The notes below the pieces were generated by a model. It did no database searches and was not told the origin of the DNA. It was given only the letters and a program-made list of their open reading frames with translations. From Pseudoalteromonas nigrifaciens (GTDB lineage: Bacteria > Pseudomonadota > Gammaproteobacteria > Enterobacterales > Alteromonadaceae), in the NCBI RefSeq assembly GCF_002221505.1, contig NZ_CP011036.1, positions 496,001-560,000 of the forward strand: 64,000 nt of DNA, written 5' to 3'. The translations under genes were made by a program, and so were the position numbers. Positions 51,401 to 62,037 of the stretch are shown piece after piece (position 1 is the stretch's first letter; each line of letters opens with the position of its first letter).

Positions 51401-51479
51401 AACCGTAGGCGGGAGTTTACCTCGCGCATTTTATAAATTTAATAAGCGCGGCATAAAGCCCCGCCTTGTATCTACGGTT
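51401..51479. repeat. Dispersed palindromic repeat, family B, copy 2
   Basis: Large imperfect palindrome: outer arms AACCGTAG/CTACGGTT, next GGCGGG/CCCGCC, inner CGCGC/GCGCG around an A/T-rich loop. It lies between convergent genes and could act as a terminator. Related to 50491-50560. Confidence 0.65.
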
Positions 51480-51547
51480 AACTTAAACACCGCGCTGGCT
51501 TAATTCTCGCCTAAAATCTGATACCTAAAACCTTGTATTTCTATTTA

Positions 51548-52516
51548 TTACTTATGATATCCCAAGCAGGTTTCTACTTCGTTTTTTGAGCCTAAAATTA
51601 CAGCTACGCGCTGGTGAATGGCATTAGGCTGTATCTCCATAATACGCTCGGTGCCAGTTGACGCAATCCCGCCAGCTTGCTCTACTAGCATGGCCATAGG
51701 GTTTGCTTCGTAAAGCAGACGAAGCTTATTTGGCTGGCTTGGGTTTTTGGTATCGGTTGGGTAGGTAAATAACCCGCCACGGCTTAATACGCGGTGTACA
51801 TCGCCTACCATTGCAGCAATCCAGCGCATATTAAAGTTTCGAGCGCGTGGGCCAGTGTCGCCACCTACAAGGTCGTTAATGTAGTTTTGCATAGCCGGTT
51901 GCCAATGGCGTTGGTTTGACGCATTAATAGCATATTCATTGGTATCTGCTGGTATTTTTGCAAAATCTTGAGTTAATAAAAAGGTGCCGTGCGTTTTATC
52001 TAGGGTGAAAAAGCGGGTGCCTTTACCTGTCGTTAGCGCCAATATAGTCGATGGGCCATACAATACATAACCTGCCGCTACTTGATTAATACCCGGTTGC
52101 ATAAAAATACTTTGGTCAGTAGGATCTGCGCCTTCAGGCGCTTTCATTACTGAAAAAATAGTACCTACTAACGAGTTTATGTCGGTGTTTGATGAGCCAT
52201 CAAGTGGGTCAAACGCTACAATATATTCTGCATCAGGATTACCAGCAACTGTGTAGTCTTCTTCTTCAGAGGCGATGGCTTTTACGTAGCCCGATTCCAA
52301 TAATATATCTTTAAGCAGTTGGTTGGTTAAAACATCAAGCTTCTTTTGAGTTTCGCCTTGAATATTCTCGTCAAGTGTTGAGCCTAATACACCCGATAAT
52401 TCGCCTTGGCCAACACGAAATGAAATTTCTTTACATGCGGCTAAAATAGTTCTGATCAAAGAGATTAATTCTCTTGGGCAACCATCTTCAAGTAATACTG
52501 GAGGAAGTCTACGCAT
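51548..52516 (-). CDS. fbp: Fructose-1,6-bisphosphatase class 1
   Basis: 322 aa. Gluconeogenic hydrolysis of fructose 1,6-bisphosphate. Motifs: [10 protein letters not shown], the metal motif [57 protein letters not shown] and the C-terminal catalytic region [16 protein letters not shown]. Length is in the normal range. Stand-alone gene; AGGAAAATAGA precedes the ATG. Confidence 0.96.
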   Translation of the reverse strand: MRRLPPVLLEDGCPRELISLIRTILAACKEISFRVGQGELSGVLGSTLDENIQGETQKKLDVLTNQLLKDILLESGYVKAIASEEEDYTVAGNPDAEYIVAFDPLDGSSNTDINSLVGTIFSVMKAPEGADPTDQSIFMQPGINQVAAGYVLYGPSTILALTTGKGTRFFTLDKTHGTFLLTQDFAKIPADTNEYAINASNQRHWQPAMQNYINDLVGGDTGPRARNFNMRWIAAMVGDVHRVLSRGGLFTYPTDTKNPSQPNKLRLLYEANPMAMLVEQAGGIASTGTERIMEIQPNAIHQRVAVILGSKNEVETCLGYHK

Positions 52517-52670
52517 TCTATTTTCCTGATAACGTGATTAAACTAATCATAATGTGAGAGGGATTAGTTTGGAGCGCTGAAATTCGTCTTAAATAACTGT
52601 ATTGTTTAAATTCCCCCCTATAATGGGGTTACCTAATCGTACTTAAAACGCCAATAACAAAGATAAGATT

Positions 52671-55100
52671 ATGCAAAAAATAAAACTACTAGGTTACATT
52701 CTCTTTACTGTGTTGCTCACTATGATAACTCAAGCGCACGCAGCAATTAAGTCTATTGATGAATTTACTGGAAAGATGAATCATTTTCCGGGATATTTTT
52801 CATTTTTTTACGATACAGAAAACGGCAAGGTTTATTTAAAAGTAGATAAACTAGAGCAGCAATTTTTGCTACAGCAAAGCTTGCCAAATGGCTTGGGCTC
52901 TAACGATATAGGGCTCGATAGAGGGCAGCTTGGTAATACACACTTAGTGCAATTTGAGCGCTTTGGCGACAAAGTAATGCTACGTGCTGTAAATACTTAC
53001 TATCGCGCAAATACCAGTAATAAAGCCGAGCAGCAAAGTATTAATGAAGCGTTTGCATCAAGTATATTAGCGGGCTTTAAAGTGGTTGCGCAAAATAAGC
53101 GGGCGCTATTAATCGATTACACTCCGTATTTACTTAGTGATGTACACGGTGTAAATCGTACCCTGGCAGCGACTAAACAAGGTAACTTTAATCTAGACGA
53201 ATCGCGTAGTGCAGTTTATATGAGTCGCTCTAAAGCATTTATTAATAATACAGAGCTTGAAGCTGTGCTGACCTTTGCCGGTACTCAACCGGGTAAGTTT
53301 GTGCGTGAAATAAGCCCTGACGCTTATTCGTTAACGGTGCATATGCACCATTCACTAATTAAATTACCAGACGATAACTACACCCCGCGCAACTTCCATC
53401 CACAATCGGGTTTTTGGAGTATTGAGCATAAAAACTATGCTGCAGCACTTGGTGAGTCTATGTATGTGCGATATATACCGCACCATCGGTTAACTAAAAA
53501 AGATCCGAGTTTACCTATTAGCGAGCCTATTGAGCCGATTGTTTATTACCTTGATCCTGGGGTGCCGGAGCCGGTAAAAAGTGCATTGCTTGAAGGTGCA
53601 CAGTGGTGGGATGAAGCGTTTAGTGCAGCGGGTTATAAAAATGCATTTATAATAAAAGTACTACCAACAAACGCTGATCCTATGGATATTCGCTACAACG
53701 TAGTGCAGTGGGTGCATCGTGCTACTCGTGGTTGGTCGTATGGCAGTTCGGTAATTGATCCGCGCACCGGCGAAATAATAAAAGGGCATGTAACGCTTGG
53801 TTCACTGCGCGTACGCCAAGATATTTTAATTGCAGAAGCGCTGGCTGCGCCTTACTTAAACGGCAATGAAATAGCAAAAACTCTACAAGCCATGGCGCTT
53901 GATCGTATTAGGCAGTTAAGTGCTCACGAAATTGGGCATACCTTGGGGGTTTCTCATAACTTTGCCGCTTCAGTGGGCGATAGAGCCTCGGTAATGGATT
54001 ATCCGCATCCGCTGCTTAGCTTTGATGAACAAGGCAAGCTTGATGTGTCACGCGGTTATGCTACGGGTATGGGCGTGTGGGATACACAAGTTATTAAATA
54101 CGGCTACAGCGACTTTACTAATCAAAACGAAGCAGCAGCATTGGCGGCTATTTTAAAAGAAAACAACACTAAAGGGCTCGAGTTTATATCTGATAGCGAC
54201 GCACGCGCTGCCGGTGGTGCGCATCCTACGGCTCATTTGTGGGATAACGGCGCAGCACCAAGCGAAGAGCTATTAAGAGTACTAGAAGTGCGTAAGCAAG
54301 CACTCGCACAATTTGGTATTCATAATATAAAAACGGGAGAGGCGTTATCGCAATTAGAAGAAAAACTGGTGCCCTTGTATTTATTTCACCGTTATCAAGT
54401 AGAGGCGGTGGCTAAATTAATTGCTGGAGTAAATTACGAGTACGAAGTACGCGGTGATAAACCTGTAAAAGGCGCGCAAGTGGTTGCTAAGCAAGCGCAA
54501 CAACAAGCGGTTAAAGCTATTTTAACCACTCTTGAGGGCCGTAATTTAGTGTTGCCAGAGTCAATACTCGCACTTATTCCACCTAAAGCGTATGGTGAGT
54601 CTAGAACGCGTGAAAGTATAGTGGGGCGCACCGGTTTAACCCTTGATGCTATGGCCCTACCTGAAGTTGCCGTGCAGCATAGCTTATCGTTATTACTAAA
54701 TGCACAGCGTTTAAATCGCCTTGCGCAACAACAAGCACGCAGTGATGATTTTTATAGTTTAGATGAGTTACTTTTACAGCTTTATAAGCAGGTTTTTTTG
54801 GCATTGCCATCCAATAACATGGTGGCAAAGATCACTCAGCGAGTGCAATTTTTAAGTGCTAAAACAATGGCTGATTTAGTGGCCAGCGATAACGTAAGTC
54901 CAGAAGTACAAGCACAACTGCGTTACTATTTAACTAAGCTAAAAGATGACTTTGAACAAAATTCACTACTAAGCAACACCAGTATAGGTGAAAGCGCGTT
55001 TAAACAATATTTAGCTGAACAAGTTAACCTGTTTTTAACCACAGGTAGCTGGCCAGATAACTTTAAAGCATTACCAATCCCGCCAGGTTCGCCAATTTAA
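52671..55100 (+). CDS. Zinc-dependent metalloprotease (DUF5117/DUF4953 type)
   Basis: 809 aa with a signal peptide (cleavage after THAQ/HAA region, about residue 25). The central zincin domain has HEIGHTLGVSHNFAASV (near 418), the extended HExxHxxGxxH metzincin motif, followed by a conserved MDYPHP Met-turn. The N-terminal DUF5117 region (FTGKMNHFPGYFSFFYD) and the C-terminal DUF4953 region are typical. It is secreted to the periplasm or beyond; the substrates of this family are not known. A terminator follows at 55151-55187. Confidence 0.9.
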   Translation: MQKIKLLGYILFTVLLTMITQAHAAIKSIDEFTGKMNHFPGYFSFFYDTENGKVYLKVDKLEQQFLLQQSLPNGLGSNDIGLDRGQLGNTHLVQFERFGDKVMLRAVNTYYRANTSNKAEQQSINEAFASSILAGFKVVAQNKRALLIDYTPYLLSDVHGVNRTLAATKQGNFNLDESRSAVYMSRSKAFINNTELEAVLTFAGTQPGKFVREISPDAYSLTVHMHHSLIKLPDDNYTPRNFHPQSGFWSIEHKNYAAALGESMYVRYIPHHRLTKKDPSLPISEPIEPIVYYLDPGVPEPVKSALLEGAQWWDEAFSAAGYKNAFIIKVLPTNADPMDIRYNVVQWVHRATRGWSYGSSVIDPRTGEIIKGHVTLGSLRVRQDILIAEALAAPYLNGNEIAKTLQAMALDRIRQLSAHEIGHTLGVSHNFAASVGDRASVMDYPHPLLSFDEQGKLDVSRGYATGMGVWDTQVIKYGYSDFTNQNEAAALAAILKENNTKGLEFISDSDARAAGGAHPTAHLWDNGAAPSEELLRVLEVRKQALAQFGIHNIKTGEALSQLEEKLVPLYLFHRYQVEAVAKLIAGVNYEYEVRGDKPVKGAQVVAKQAQQQAVKAILTTLEGRNLVLPESILALIPPKAYGESRTRESIVGRTGLTLDAMALPEVAVQHSLSLLLNAQRLNRLAQQQARSDDFYSLDELLLQLYKQVFLALPSNNMVAKITQRVQFLSAKTMADLVASDNVSPEVQAQLRYYLTKLKDDFEQNSLLSNTSIGESAFKQYLAEQVNLFLTTGSWPDNFKALPIPPGSPI

Positions 55101-55150
55101 AAGGATCGCTTTTAGCAATAAAGCAGCAGGAGGCTTTTAACTAAGAAATT

Positions 55151-55187
55151 AAAAAACACCGTGCTTAATTTAAACGCGGTGTTTTTT
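55151..55187 (+). terminator. Intrinsic terminator after metalloprotease gene
   Basis: AAAAAACACCG stem pairing with CGGTGTTTTTT across a 15-nt loop; T-run at the end. Confidence 0.85.
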
Positions 55188-55309
55188 GTATTACTCATTG
55201 CATAGGTTCAATACGCAGAGCTGTCTTTGTTATTGTGTTACTTTTGCTTGCATAAAGTTGTTTTTTTGTTAATCTACCGGCCTTCTGTTGTGGCTATTTT
55301 GAGGTGTTT

Positions 55310-56083
55310 ATGGCGTTTTTATCTCGTTCGATATTGGCGTTGTCTGTAGCACTTTTAAGCAATAACGTATTTGCGCAAAAGCAGTGTGATGTAGAGCTTC
55401 GTCACGGTTTAATCATTACTGATGATATTATTCGCATTGTTGATAAGGGCCAAACCCGCGTACAAATTAATAATAATAACCAATTGTTTATCCGTGGCTA
55501 TTGGATTGACTTAAGTGATGACGAAAGTAAAGTCCTTGAGCAGTTTAGCAGCGGTATTCGTCAAACTGTTCCTGAGCTCGTTAACTTAGCCACCGATGGC
55601 GTTAATTTAGGGCTCAGTGCAATTGAGCATGTTGTTGAAGGCATGACAGATAAAGAATCAGAAGTGCTTAAAACGCAATTGCAGTACGTTGAACGTGCGC
55701 TAATGGATAAGTTTAAACGCGGCGATGACTTTTTCTTTATTGCGCCGCAATCACTTTCCAAAATAGACGACTTTTTCACTAAAGATATTAGCAAAAAAAT
55801 TCACTCGGCAGTGCATGGCTCCCTCGGGGCTATTTTAATGTCGTTAGGCGATGCATTTAAATCGCGCGAAGGTAATATTGAAGATCGAATGAACGACATG
55901 AGCCAACGCATGGATATTATTTCATCAGAAATAGATAAATCACTCCAAGAAAAAGCCCGCCAACTCGAACTAAAAGCTGCAGAATACTGCGAATGTTTAA
56001 ACGCCCTTGATGTGACTGAATCTCGCCTACAAGCCATAGTACCAGGTATGGTGAGCTTTGATTTAGTGCAAATAAAGTCTTAA
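55310..56083 (+). CDS. DUF2884 family (YggN-like) periplasmic protein
   Basis: 257 aa with a signal peptide (cleavage after VFA). The family block QCDVELRHGLIITDDIIRI is at the mature N-terminus, then QLFIRGYWIDLSDDE and a helical C-terminal part with CECLNALDVTESRL. Function unknown. GAGG lies 6 nt before the ATG at 55310. Confidence 0.85.
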   Translation: MAFLSRSILALSVALLSNNVFAQKQCDVELRHGLIITDDIIRIVDKGQTRVQINNNNQLFIRGYWIDLSDDESKVLEQFSSGIRQTVPELVNLATDGVNLGLSAIEHVVEGMTDKESEVLKTQLQYVERALMDKFKRGDDFFFIAPQSLSKIDDFFTKDISKKIHSAVHGSLGAILMSLGDAFKSREGNIEDRMNDMSQRMDIISSEIDKSLQEKARQLELKAAEYCECLNALDVTESRLQAIVPGMVSFDLVQIKS

Positions 56084-56193
56084 AAATTAAGAGCTGGTAT
56101 TAGGTTTCAGGTTTCAGTAATTAATTAGCCAAGCACGCATTTACAATTAGGCCTCGTCGTTATAAATTGCCTAGAACCTAGTGCCATGAACTT

Positions 56194-57309
56194 TTAACGC
56201 GCTAAAATATCACATATACGTTGGCATGCATTGCCGTCACCATAAGGGTTGTGAGCGCGACTCATTGTTTTATATGCAGCATCATCAGTTAACAACTCAT
56301 TTAATGCTGCGGTGATCTTAGCTACATCGGTACCAACTAATTTCACTGTACCTGCTTCAACTGCCTCTGGGCGCTCTGTGGTATCACGCATAACTAATAC
56401 AGGCTTACCTAAACTTGGTGCTTCTTCTTGAATGCCACCAGAGTCAGTTAAAATAATATGAGCACGATTCATCAAGTATACAAATGGCAGGTATTGTTGT
56501 GGCTCTATTAAATGTACGTTATCAACATCTTTTAAAATGCGCTTTACCGGCTCTTGTACATTCGGGTTTAAATGCACGGGATAAAGTATTTGCGTATTTG
56601 GATGAGTTTTTGCGGTTTGCGCTAATGCTTCGCAAATTCGCTCAAACCCACCACCAAAACTTTCACGGCGATGGCCTGTAACCAATATAAGCTTTTTATT
56701 TTCATCAAGCATTGGGAATTGCGATGCGAGTGTATTGCTTAATTCTGCATCATTTTCAATTTGTTGTTTAACCATTAATAACGCATCAATTACTGTGTTA
56801 CCCGTTACAGATATGTTTTCAGCCGCGTAGTTTTCTTTTAATAAGTTAGCTTTTGAATTTTCGGTGGGTGCTAAATGGTACTTTGTAAGTGAGCCGGTTA
56901 ATTTACGATTACCTTCTTCTGGCCAGGGTGAGTAAATATTACCTGTACGCAAGCCTGCTTCGACATGACCTACTGCGATTTGCTCATAATAAGCCGCCAG
57001 ACTTGCTGCAAAAGTAGTCGCTGTATCGCCATGAACAAGCACTACATCTGGCTTAAACTCTTTAAGTACGGGCGTTAACTCTAGCAGAATACGACTGGTT
57101 ACTTCTGGTAATGTTTGGCCCGCTTTCATCAGGTTCAAATCGTAGTCAGGGGTTATTTTAAACAGCTCAAGTACTTGGTCTAGCATTTCACGATGCTGCG
57201 CCGTTACACAAACTTTAGCTTCAAAGCGACTATCGTTAGTTAATGCATGTACTAGCGGCGCCATTTTTATCGCTTCTGGGCGGGTGCCAAATACGGTTAA
57301 TACTTTCAC
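56194..57309 (-). CDS. wecB: UDP-N-acetylglucosamine 2-epimerase (non-hydrolysing)
   Basis: Forms UDP-ManNAc from UDP-GlcNAc. 371 aa with [88 protein letters not shown] and [17 protein letters not shown] start with AAGGAT upstream. wecC (UDP-ManNAc dehydrogenase) is not next to it, so it is a solitary gene here; the product could feed enterobacterial-common-antigen-like or O-antigen sugars. Paralogue of fnlC. Confidence 0.94.
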   Translation of the reverse strand: MKVLTVFGTRPEAIKMAPLVHALTNDSRFEAKVCVTAQHREMLDQVLELFKITPDYDLNLMKAGQTLPEVTSRILLELTPVLKEFKPDVVLVHGDTATTFAASLAAYYEQIAVGHVEAGLRTGNIYSPWPEEGNRKLTGSLTKYHLAPTENSKANLLKENYAAENISVTGNTVIDALLMVKQQIENDAELSNTLASQFPMLDENKKLILVTGHRRESFGGGFERICEALAQTAKTHPNTQILYPVHLNPNVQEPVKRILKDVDNVHLIEPQQYLPFVYLMNRAHIILTDSGGIQEEAPSLGKPVLVMRDTTERPEAVEAGTVKLVGTDVAKITAALNELLTDDAAYKTMSRAHNPYGDGNACQRICDILAR

Positions 57310-57436
57310 TGTTATATCCTTTTAATAAATTAGAGTCTCGAAGCTCTGTTATGCTCGTTATCTGTGTTAAAAGTGCTGTGTTTTTAGGCTGCCTTATCTT
57401 TCGTTATTAATACTTGATTGAAGCCTAAAAAATTCT

Positions 57437-58135
57437 TTACAGTTTAATTTCTTCGGCTGTTAACAAGCGATATTCACCCGCTGCTAGGTTTTCGTCTAGT
57501 TTAATATTGCCAATTTGTTCGCGGTGCAATTCAACCACTTTGTTGTCTACAGCGGCTAACATGCGCTTAACTTGGTGGTATTTACCTTCACAAATAGATA
57601 AACGTAAGCCGTAATTAGCGAGGCGCTCTGCTTTTGCCGGGCGGGTTAGAGCTTTTTCGTTATGTAATTGTACCCCTTCGCGCAGTGCCTCTAACGATTC
57701 GTCAGTAATGGGCTCTTGGGTTTCTACTAAGTAGGTTTTAAATTTATTGTTTTTAGGAGACGTTATTTTATGCGACCAGTCGCCATCGTTGGTTAAGATA
57801 ACTAAGCCAGTGGTGTCAATATCGAGGCGGCCTGCTACGTGAAAGTCGCTCATATTTGGCTCGTCAATTAAATCGAATACCGTTTTGTGTAGCTCATCAC
57901 TATTGGCACTTACATAACCAACGGGTTTGTTTAACATGAAGTAGCGTTTACCTAAAAATACGAGTTGTTCACCTTGAAAAACGACTTCGTCTTGCTGCTT
58001 AATTTGAAAATCGAAAGCAGTGACCACTTCACCATTGACGAGTGCGGCTTGGCGTTTAATGCTGGCTCTGGCTTTTGAGCGTGGCAGCTCTGCTAAATGA
58101 CTAATAAATTTATCTAGGCGGCAAGGGAATTTCAT
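57437..58135 (-). CDS. rsuA: 16S rRNA pseudouridine(516) synthase
   Basis: 232 aa: N-terminal S4 domain (RLDKFISHLAELPRSKARAS) and the catalytic domain with VAGRLDIDTTGLVILTNDGD (catalytic Asp), TKLT-like MLNKPVGYVSAN and KYHQVKRMLAAVDN. The S4/RsuA length fits; RluE or RluF would differ in the active-site surroundings. It starts 59 bp from divergent zapE. Confidence 0.92.
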   Translation of the reverse strand: MKFPCRLDKFISHLAELPRSKARASIKRQAALVNGEVVTAFDFQIKQQDEVVFQGEQLVFLGKRYFMLNKPVGYVSANSDELHKTVFDLIDEPNMSDFHVAGRLDIDTTGLVILTNDGDWSHKITSPKNNKFKTYLVETQEPITDESLEALREGVQLHNEKALTRPAKAERLANYGLRLSICEGKYHQVKRMLAAVDNKVVELHREQIGNIKLDENLAAGEYRLLTAEEIKL

Positions 58136-58194
58136 TGGGGTTCACATTTTGAGTCGGCTACAATGGACGCGATTATAACGGATAGTGAAATACC

Positions 58195-59304
58195 ATGACA
58201 GTGCAGGACACACAAATAATAAGCCTTTACCAAGCTAAGGTTGCATCGGGCGATCTTAGCTTCGATGCTGCGCAAAATAATGCCGTACAGGCACTTAATT
58301 CGCTTAGTGAACAATTACAAATACACTACAGCTGGTGGCAAAAGTCGCCACTCATAAAAGGTGTGTATTTGTATGGGCCGGTAGGGCGTGGTAAATCCAT
58401 GCTAATGGATTTATTTTATAACAATGTTGCTATAAGTAAAAAGCAGCGGCTGCATTTTCATCACTTTATAGCGCAGGTACACCAGCAGTTAGGGCAGTTA
58501 CAAGGGCAAAAAGATCCGTTAATAATTATAGCTAAAAATTGGGCCAAAAATATTCGGGTGCTATGTTTTGATGAGTTTTTTGTTAGCGATATTGGCGACG
58601 CTATGATTATGGCCCGGCTGTTTGATGCATTATTTAAACAAGGTGTAGTGTTGGTGGCCACTTCAAACGCAAAACCAGAGCAGCTTTATTACAATGGCCT
58701 GCAGCGAGCACGATTTTTACCTACCATAGATTTAATTAATAATTATTGCGAGATAGTTAATGTAGCGGGAGAGGAGGATCATCGTTTTCGTTATGGTAAA
58801 AATAGTAGTCATTACTTTATTAATTTACCCAGTAATGACTTTAAAGCTAAATTTTTAACGCAGTACCCGCAAGCATCGCACTGTGGCAATATCACGGTAC
58901 ACGGTAGAGCGCTGCCTTATTTATTAAAAACAGCAAATGCCTTAATGATTGATTTTATGGCGTTGTGCTCTGGCCCACGAAGTGCTAACGATTACATGTT
59001 TTTAGCTCAGCAATTTTCTGTGTTATATGTGGCAAACGTGCCAAAAATGGGTGTAGGAGCAACCGGTAAAGTAATAGTGCACGGTATAGAGGACAGCTAC
59101 CAGCGTGAAAAACAAACTCTAGACGAGCACTTTTTTGATGATGAAGCACGACGTTTTATTGCTTTGGTCGATGAGTTTTATGACTGCCATAAGTTACTGG
59201 TTATAAATGCACAGGCTGATATAGACACCTTGTATCAAGGTAAAAAACTAAGCTTTGAATATGCACGAACGCAATCGCGTATAGTCGAAATGCAAAATTG
59301 GTAA
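58195..59304 (+). CDS. zapE: Cell division ATPase ZapE (AFG1-like)
   Basis: 369 aa: Walker A YGPVGRGKSMLMDLFY (about 60-75), Walker B VLCFDEFFVSDIGDAMI, sensor LVATSNAKPEQLYYNGLQR, and RTQSRIVEM near the C-terminus. AFG1-type AAA proteins associate with the Z-ring and are needed under some stresses. In many gammaproteobacteria zapE precedes rplM-rpsI; here it is divergent from rsuA and followed by galE on the other strand. Confidence 0.94.
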   Translation: MTVQDTQIISLYQAKVASGDLSFDAAQNNAVQALNSLSEQLQIHYSWWQKSPLIKGVYLYGPVGRGKSMLMDLFYNNVAISKKQRLHFHHFIAQVHQQLGQLQGQKDPLIIIAKNWAKNIRVLCFDEFFVSDIGDAMIMARLFDALFKQGVVLVATSNAKPEQLYYNGLQRARFLPTIDLINNYCEIVNVAGEEDHRFRYGKNSSHYFINLPSNDFKAKFLTQYPQASHCGNITVHGRALPYLLKTANALMIDFMALCSGPRSANDYMFLAQQFSVLYVANVPKMGVGATGKVIVHGIEDSYQREKQTLDEHFFDDEARRFIALVDEFYDCHKLLVINAQADIDTLYQGKKLSFEYARTQSRIVEMQNW

Positions 59305-59485
59305 AAATAATAATCGTACTAGGAAGTAAATCAGGGCTAGGTTCTAGGTTAAACTCTAAACCTTAAACTCTGAGCTTAAATTTGAACACGTATATCTTTA
59401 TTGAATTAAATAAATGACTTACTCCAATCATAATTAACATGCCCCTATAAAAATAGGGACATATTGATTATAGGTATATGGTTTT

Positions 59486-60499
59486 CTACTTATACCCATT
59501 TGGGTTATTTGACTGCCAGCGCCAGGTGTCTTGCATCATAGTATCGATACCGCGCATCGCTTGCCAGTCTAGTTCATTCAGGGCTTTTTCAGGAGCTGCG
59601 TAACAAGCGGCTATATCGCCTGGACGACGTGGTGACACTTGATATGGTACTGCTTGCCCACTGGCCTTAATAAAGGCATTCACCATTTGCAGTACTGAAT
59701 AACCGTTGCCTGTACCTAGGTTATAAACCAATGCACCGGTGTTTGTGGCAATTTTATTCAGCGCTTTTAAATGTCCTAAAGCTAAGTCGACTACGTGAAT
59801 GTAGTCGCGCACGCCGGTGCCATCTACTGTGTCGTAATCATCGCCAAATACGGCTAGTTGCTTGAGCTTGCCCACGGCAACTTGTGAAATATACGGTAAT
59901 AAATTATTAGGGATCCCGTTCGGATCTTCGCCAATTAACCCCGATTCATGCGCGCCTACTGGATTAAAGTAACGCAAAATAGCAAAGGCAAAGCGCTCGT
60001 CTGATTTTGCGATATCTTGCAACATCATTTCAACCATTAACTTTGATGTGCCATAAGGGTTGGTGGTGCCACCAACAGGAAAGTCTTCTTTAATAGGTAA
60101 GCTTGCTGGGTCGCCATAAACGGTTGCAGATGAGCTAAATACTAACTTAAATACACCCGCATCGCGCATCGCATCAACTAGTGTTAATGTACCTTGTACG
60201 TTATTTTGATAGTACTCAATTGGTTTTACAACCGACTCACCCACCGCTTTTAAGCCAGCAAAGTGAATTACGCTATCAATAGTATGCTTAGCAAATACTG
60301 AGTCTAAAAATGCTTTATCGAGAATATCACCTTGGTAAAAAGTTACTTCTTTACCGGTAATTTTTTTAACGCGCGTAAGTGACTCTGATGATGAGTTGCT
60401 TAAATTATCAATAACAACAACATTACTGTTTTGTTGTAAAAGTTCTAAAACAGTGTGCGAGCCAATATAGCCTGCGCCACCGGTTACTAAAATAGTCAT
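59486..60499 (-). CDS. galE: UDP-glucose 4-epimerase
   Basis: 338 aa, the normal GalE length. [20 protein letters not shown], Ser/Tyr/Lys of the active site in [11 protein letters not shown] and [20 protein letters not shown] and [15 protein letters not shown]. It interconverts UDP-glucose and UDP-galactose, another supplier of surface-glycan sugars. The ATG at 60499 with GGAG 6 nt upstream is preferred to a start 45 nt earlier. A short hairpin (CCCTAT/ATAGGG) follows the gene at 59443-59458. Confidence 0.95.
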   Translation of the reverse strand: MTILVTGGAGYIGSHTVLELLQQNSNVVVIDNLSNSSSESLTRVKKITGKEVTFYQGDILDKAFLDSVFAKHTIDSVIHFAGLKAVGESVVKPIEYYQNNVQGTLTLVDAMRDAGVFKLVFSSSATVYGDPASLPIKEDFPVGGTTNPYGTSKLMVEMMLQDIAKSDERFAFAILRYFNPVGAHESGLIGEDPNGIPNNLLPYISQVAVGKLKQLAVFGDDYDTVDGTGVRDYIHVVDLALGHLKALNKIATNTGALVYNLGTGNGYSVLQMVNAFIKASGQAVPYQVSPRRPGDIAACYAAPEKALNELDWQAMRGIDTMMQDTWRWQSNNPNGYK

Positions 60500-60789
60500 G
60501 AATGCTCCGTGGATACCTTTTATCAATAATGTTGATTGCACCATAAATTGCGATATTTTACATGCATTATCTGCTTTAAATACGCTGTTATTTTAAAAAA
60601 GCTAGATTTACATATTTGATTACATTTCGAACGCTTTAAATAACACTTATGTCATAAGATTAAGTTATAGTTATAGTTATAGTTAATAAACAGCTGTTAA
60701 AATGAACTCAGTTATTTAGGTGTTAGTTAATACTGAGCATGCCCTAATTGCAATAATGTAATATTCGGCGCACCTTTTTGGAGAGTGAT

Positions 60790-61281
60790 ATGAATCCAGT
60801 AAACAAAATCGCAATGTTAATGTGCTTTGCACTACCAGCACTTGCCCATGCGGGTGAGTCGGCTATTAAATGGCATGATTTTAAAGACTATCGTGATGTA
60901 CGCGAATCCAATCAAGGTAAAGCTTCGTACCATAAGCATATAGCGAGCAGTATTGAAGAGCATGTTGCTAAACTTGCAGAGCAATTGCCAAAAGACTACA
61001 AACTTAGCCTAGAGATTACTGATGTCGATTTAGCTGGCGATGTACGCTATGGCGGTATAAATGAAATCAGGGTGGTTAAGCCTATTTATTTTCCGCAACT
61101 CAAACTTAATTATTCACTTACCAATGATAAAGGTGAGGTAATAAGTGCAGCAAGTGATGTAAAGCTCAAAGATATGGGCTTTATGGATAAAATTAAAATG
61201 GGCCGAGATGAGCCATTTAATTACGAAAAGCGCTTACTTACAGAGTGGTTTGGTGAGGAAATATTACCGAAAGTTGATTAA
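60790..61281 (+). CDS. DUF3016 family periplasmic protein
   Basis: 163 aa with a signal peptide (cleavage after LAHA). The mature domain matches DUF3016: IKWHDFKDYRDVRESNQG, HVAKLAEQLPKDYKL, ITDVDLAGDVRYGG and YEKRLLTEWFGEEIL. Function unknown. The ATG at 60790 has GGAG 8 nt upstream and is preferred to a TTG 12 nt earlier. A GTTATA triple repeat lies 105 bp upstream. A terminator follows. Confidence 0.87.
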   Translation: MNPVNKIAMLMCFALPALAHAGESAIKWHDFKDYRDVRESNQGKASYHKHIASSIEEHVAKLAEQLPKDYKLSLEITDVDLAGDVRYGGINEIRVVKPIYFPQLKLNYSLTNDKGEVISAASDVKLKDMGFMDKIKMGRDEPFNYEKRLLTEWFGEEILPKVD

Positions 61282-61292
61282 CTAAGCTTTAC

Positions 61293-61320
61293 AAAAACGC
61301 CGCTAAATAGCGGCGCTTTT
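61293..61320 (+). terminator. Intrinsic terminator after DUF3016 gene
   Basis: CGCCGCT-AAAT-AGCGGCG stem (61298-61315) with A-run before and CTTTT after; serves both this gene and, less well, the convergent 96-aa gene. Confidence 0.85.
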
Positions 61321-61360
61321 AATGCTTATAGAATCATAAACTTTTTAACTAAAGTTTACG

Positions 61361-61651
61361 TTACTTAAACGTAGCTAACAAAGTAAGTAGTTGCTGTAAT
61401 TTAATAACAGTGGTTTTAAGTTTTTCTTCATTAAAACCGTCACTAGATAAGCTCTCTACGTCGGCTGCTACATCAAGCACATATGGCTTAAAGCGTTTAG
61501 CTTCAAAGGTAAAACCTGAGTCGGCTGTAAAGAGTGCTTTAAATTTGCCGTGACCTTGCTGTTGTAACTCGTCGAGTTTTTTGTCAGCATCAAGCGCCTG
61601 TCGGTAAACAATTTTTAAGTTAGCGTTGAGTTGTTCAATAATAGAATCCAT
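61361..61651 (-). CDS. Hypothetical helical protein, possibly PriC-like
   Basis: 96 aa, predicted all-helical: DSIIEQLNANLKIVYRQALD, LDELQQQGHGKFKALF, then FEAKRFKPYVLDVAADVES and a Leu-rich C-terminus (KLQQLLTLLATFK). The F...RF-x2-Y and final L-x2-LL pattern is distantly like primosomal protein PriC, but it is short for that family and the similarity is weak. Real coding is supported by isolation, length and normal composition. Confidence 0.6.
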   Translation of the reverse strand: MDSIIEQLNANLKIVYRQALDADKKLDELQQQGHGKFKALFTADSGFTFEAKRFKPYVLDVAADVESLSSDGFNEEKLKTTVIKLQQLLTLLATFK

Positions 61652-61819
61652 GGTTTTCCTAAAGCTTTGTATTGAGTTGCCGATAATTTATTATGTAGCA
61701 TGCGTATACTGTATATGTTACTTGGATTATATTTAAAAGTCAGGTTTTTAGCACTGTGCCTTGTTTAACTCCTTTTAAATAATTGCACAACAAACACTGA
61801 TTAAAGGTGGATTAATTTT

Positions 61820-62029
61820 ATGAATATATCAGGTGGAAATTTACCGGTAATGCCAAGTTCAAGCCAAGGCGGCGAGGTGTTGAGCGCTGCATTGTCTAAA
61901 AAACAGCAACTAGCTGATGGCGCAGCTGCATTAGCACTGATTGAGGGTGCTGCGCAGTCATCCAGCGCGCAAACACCGACTAAGTCGGCGACTGCAACAC
62001 TGGGTAATAACGTAAACATTTACGTTTAA
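61820..62029 (+). CDS. Small YjfB-like (putative motility) protein
   Basis: 69 aa. The N-terminal MNISGGNLPVM, an Ala/Gln-rich helix (VLSAALSKKQQLADGAAALA) and the C-terminal TLGNNVNIYV resemble the YjfB family (M-D-I...LG-x-N-I-D-I-x-V), small cytoplasmic proteins of unknown role named for genomic links to motility. It has no operon partner; it converges with epmB 8 bp away. Confidence 0.55.
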   Translation: MNISGGNLPVMPSSSQGGEVLSAALSKKQQLADGAAALALIEGAAQSSSAQTPTKSATATLGNNVNIYV

Positions 62030-62037
62030 ATACGGCT

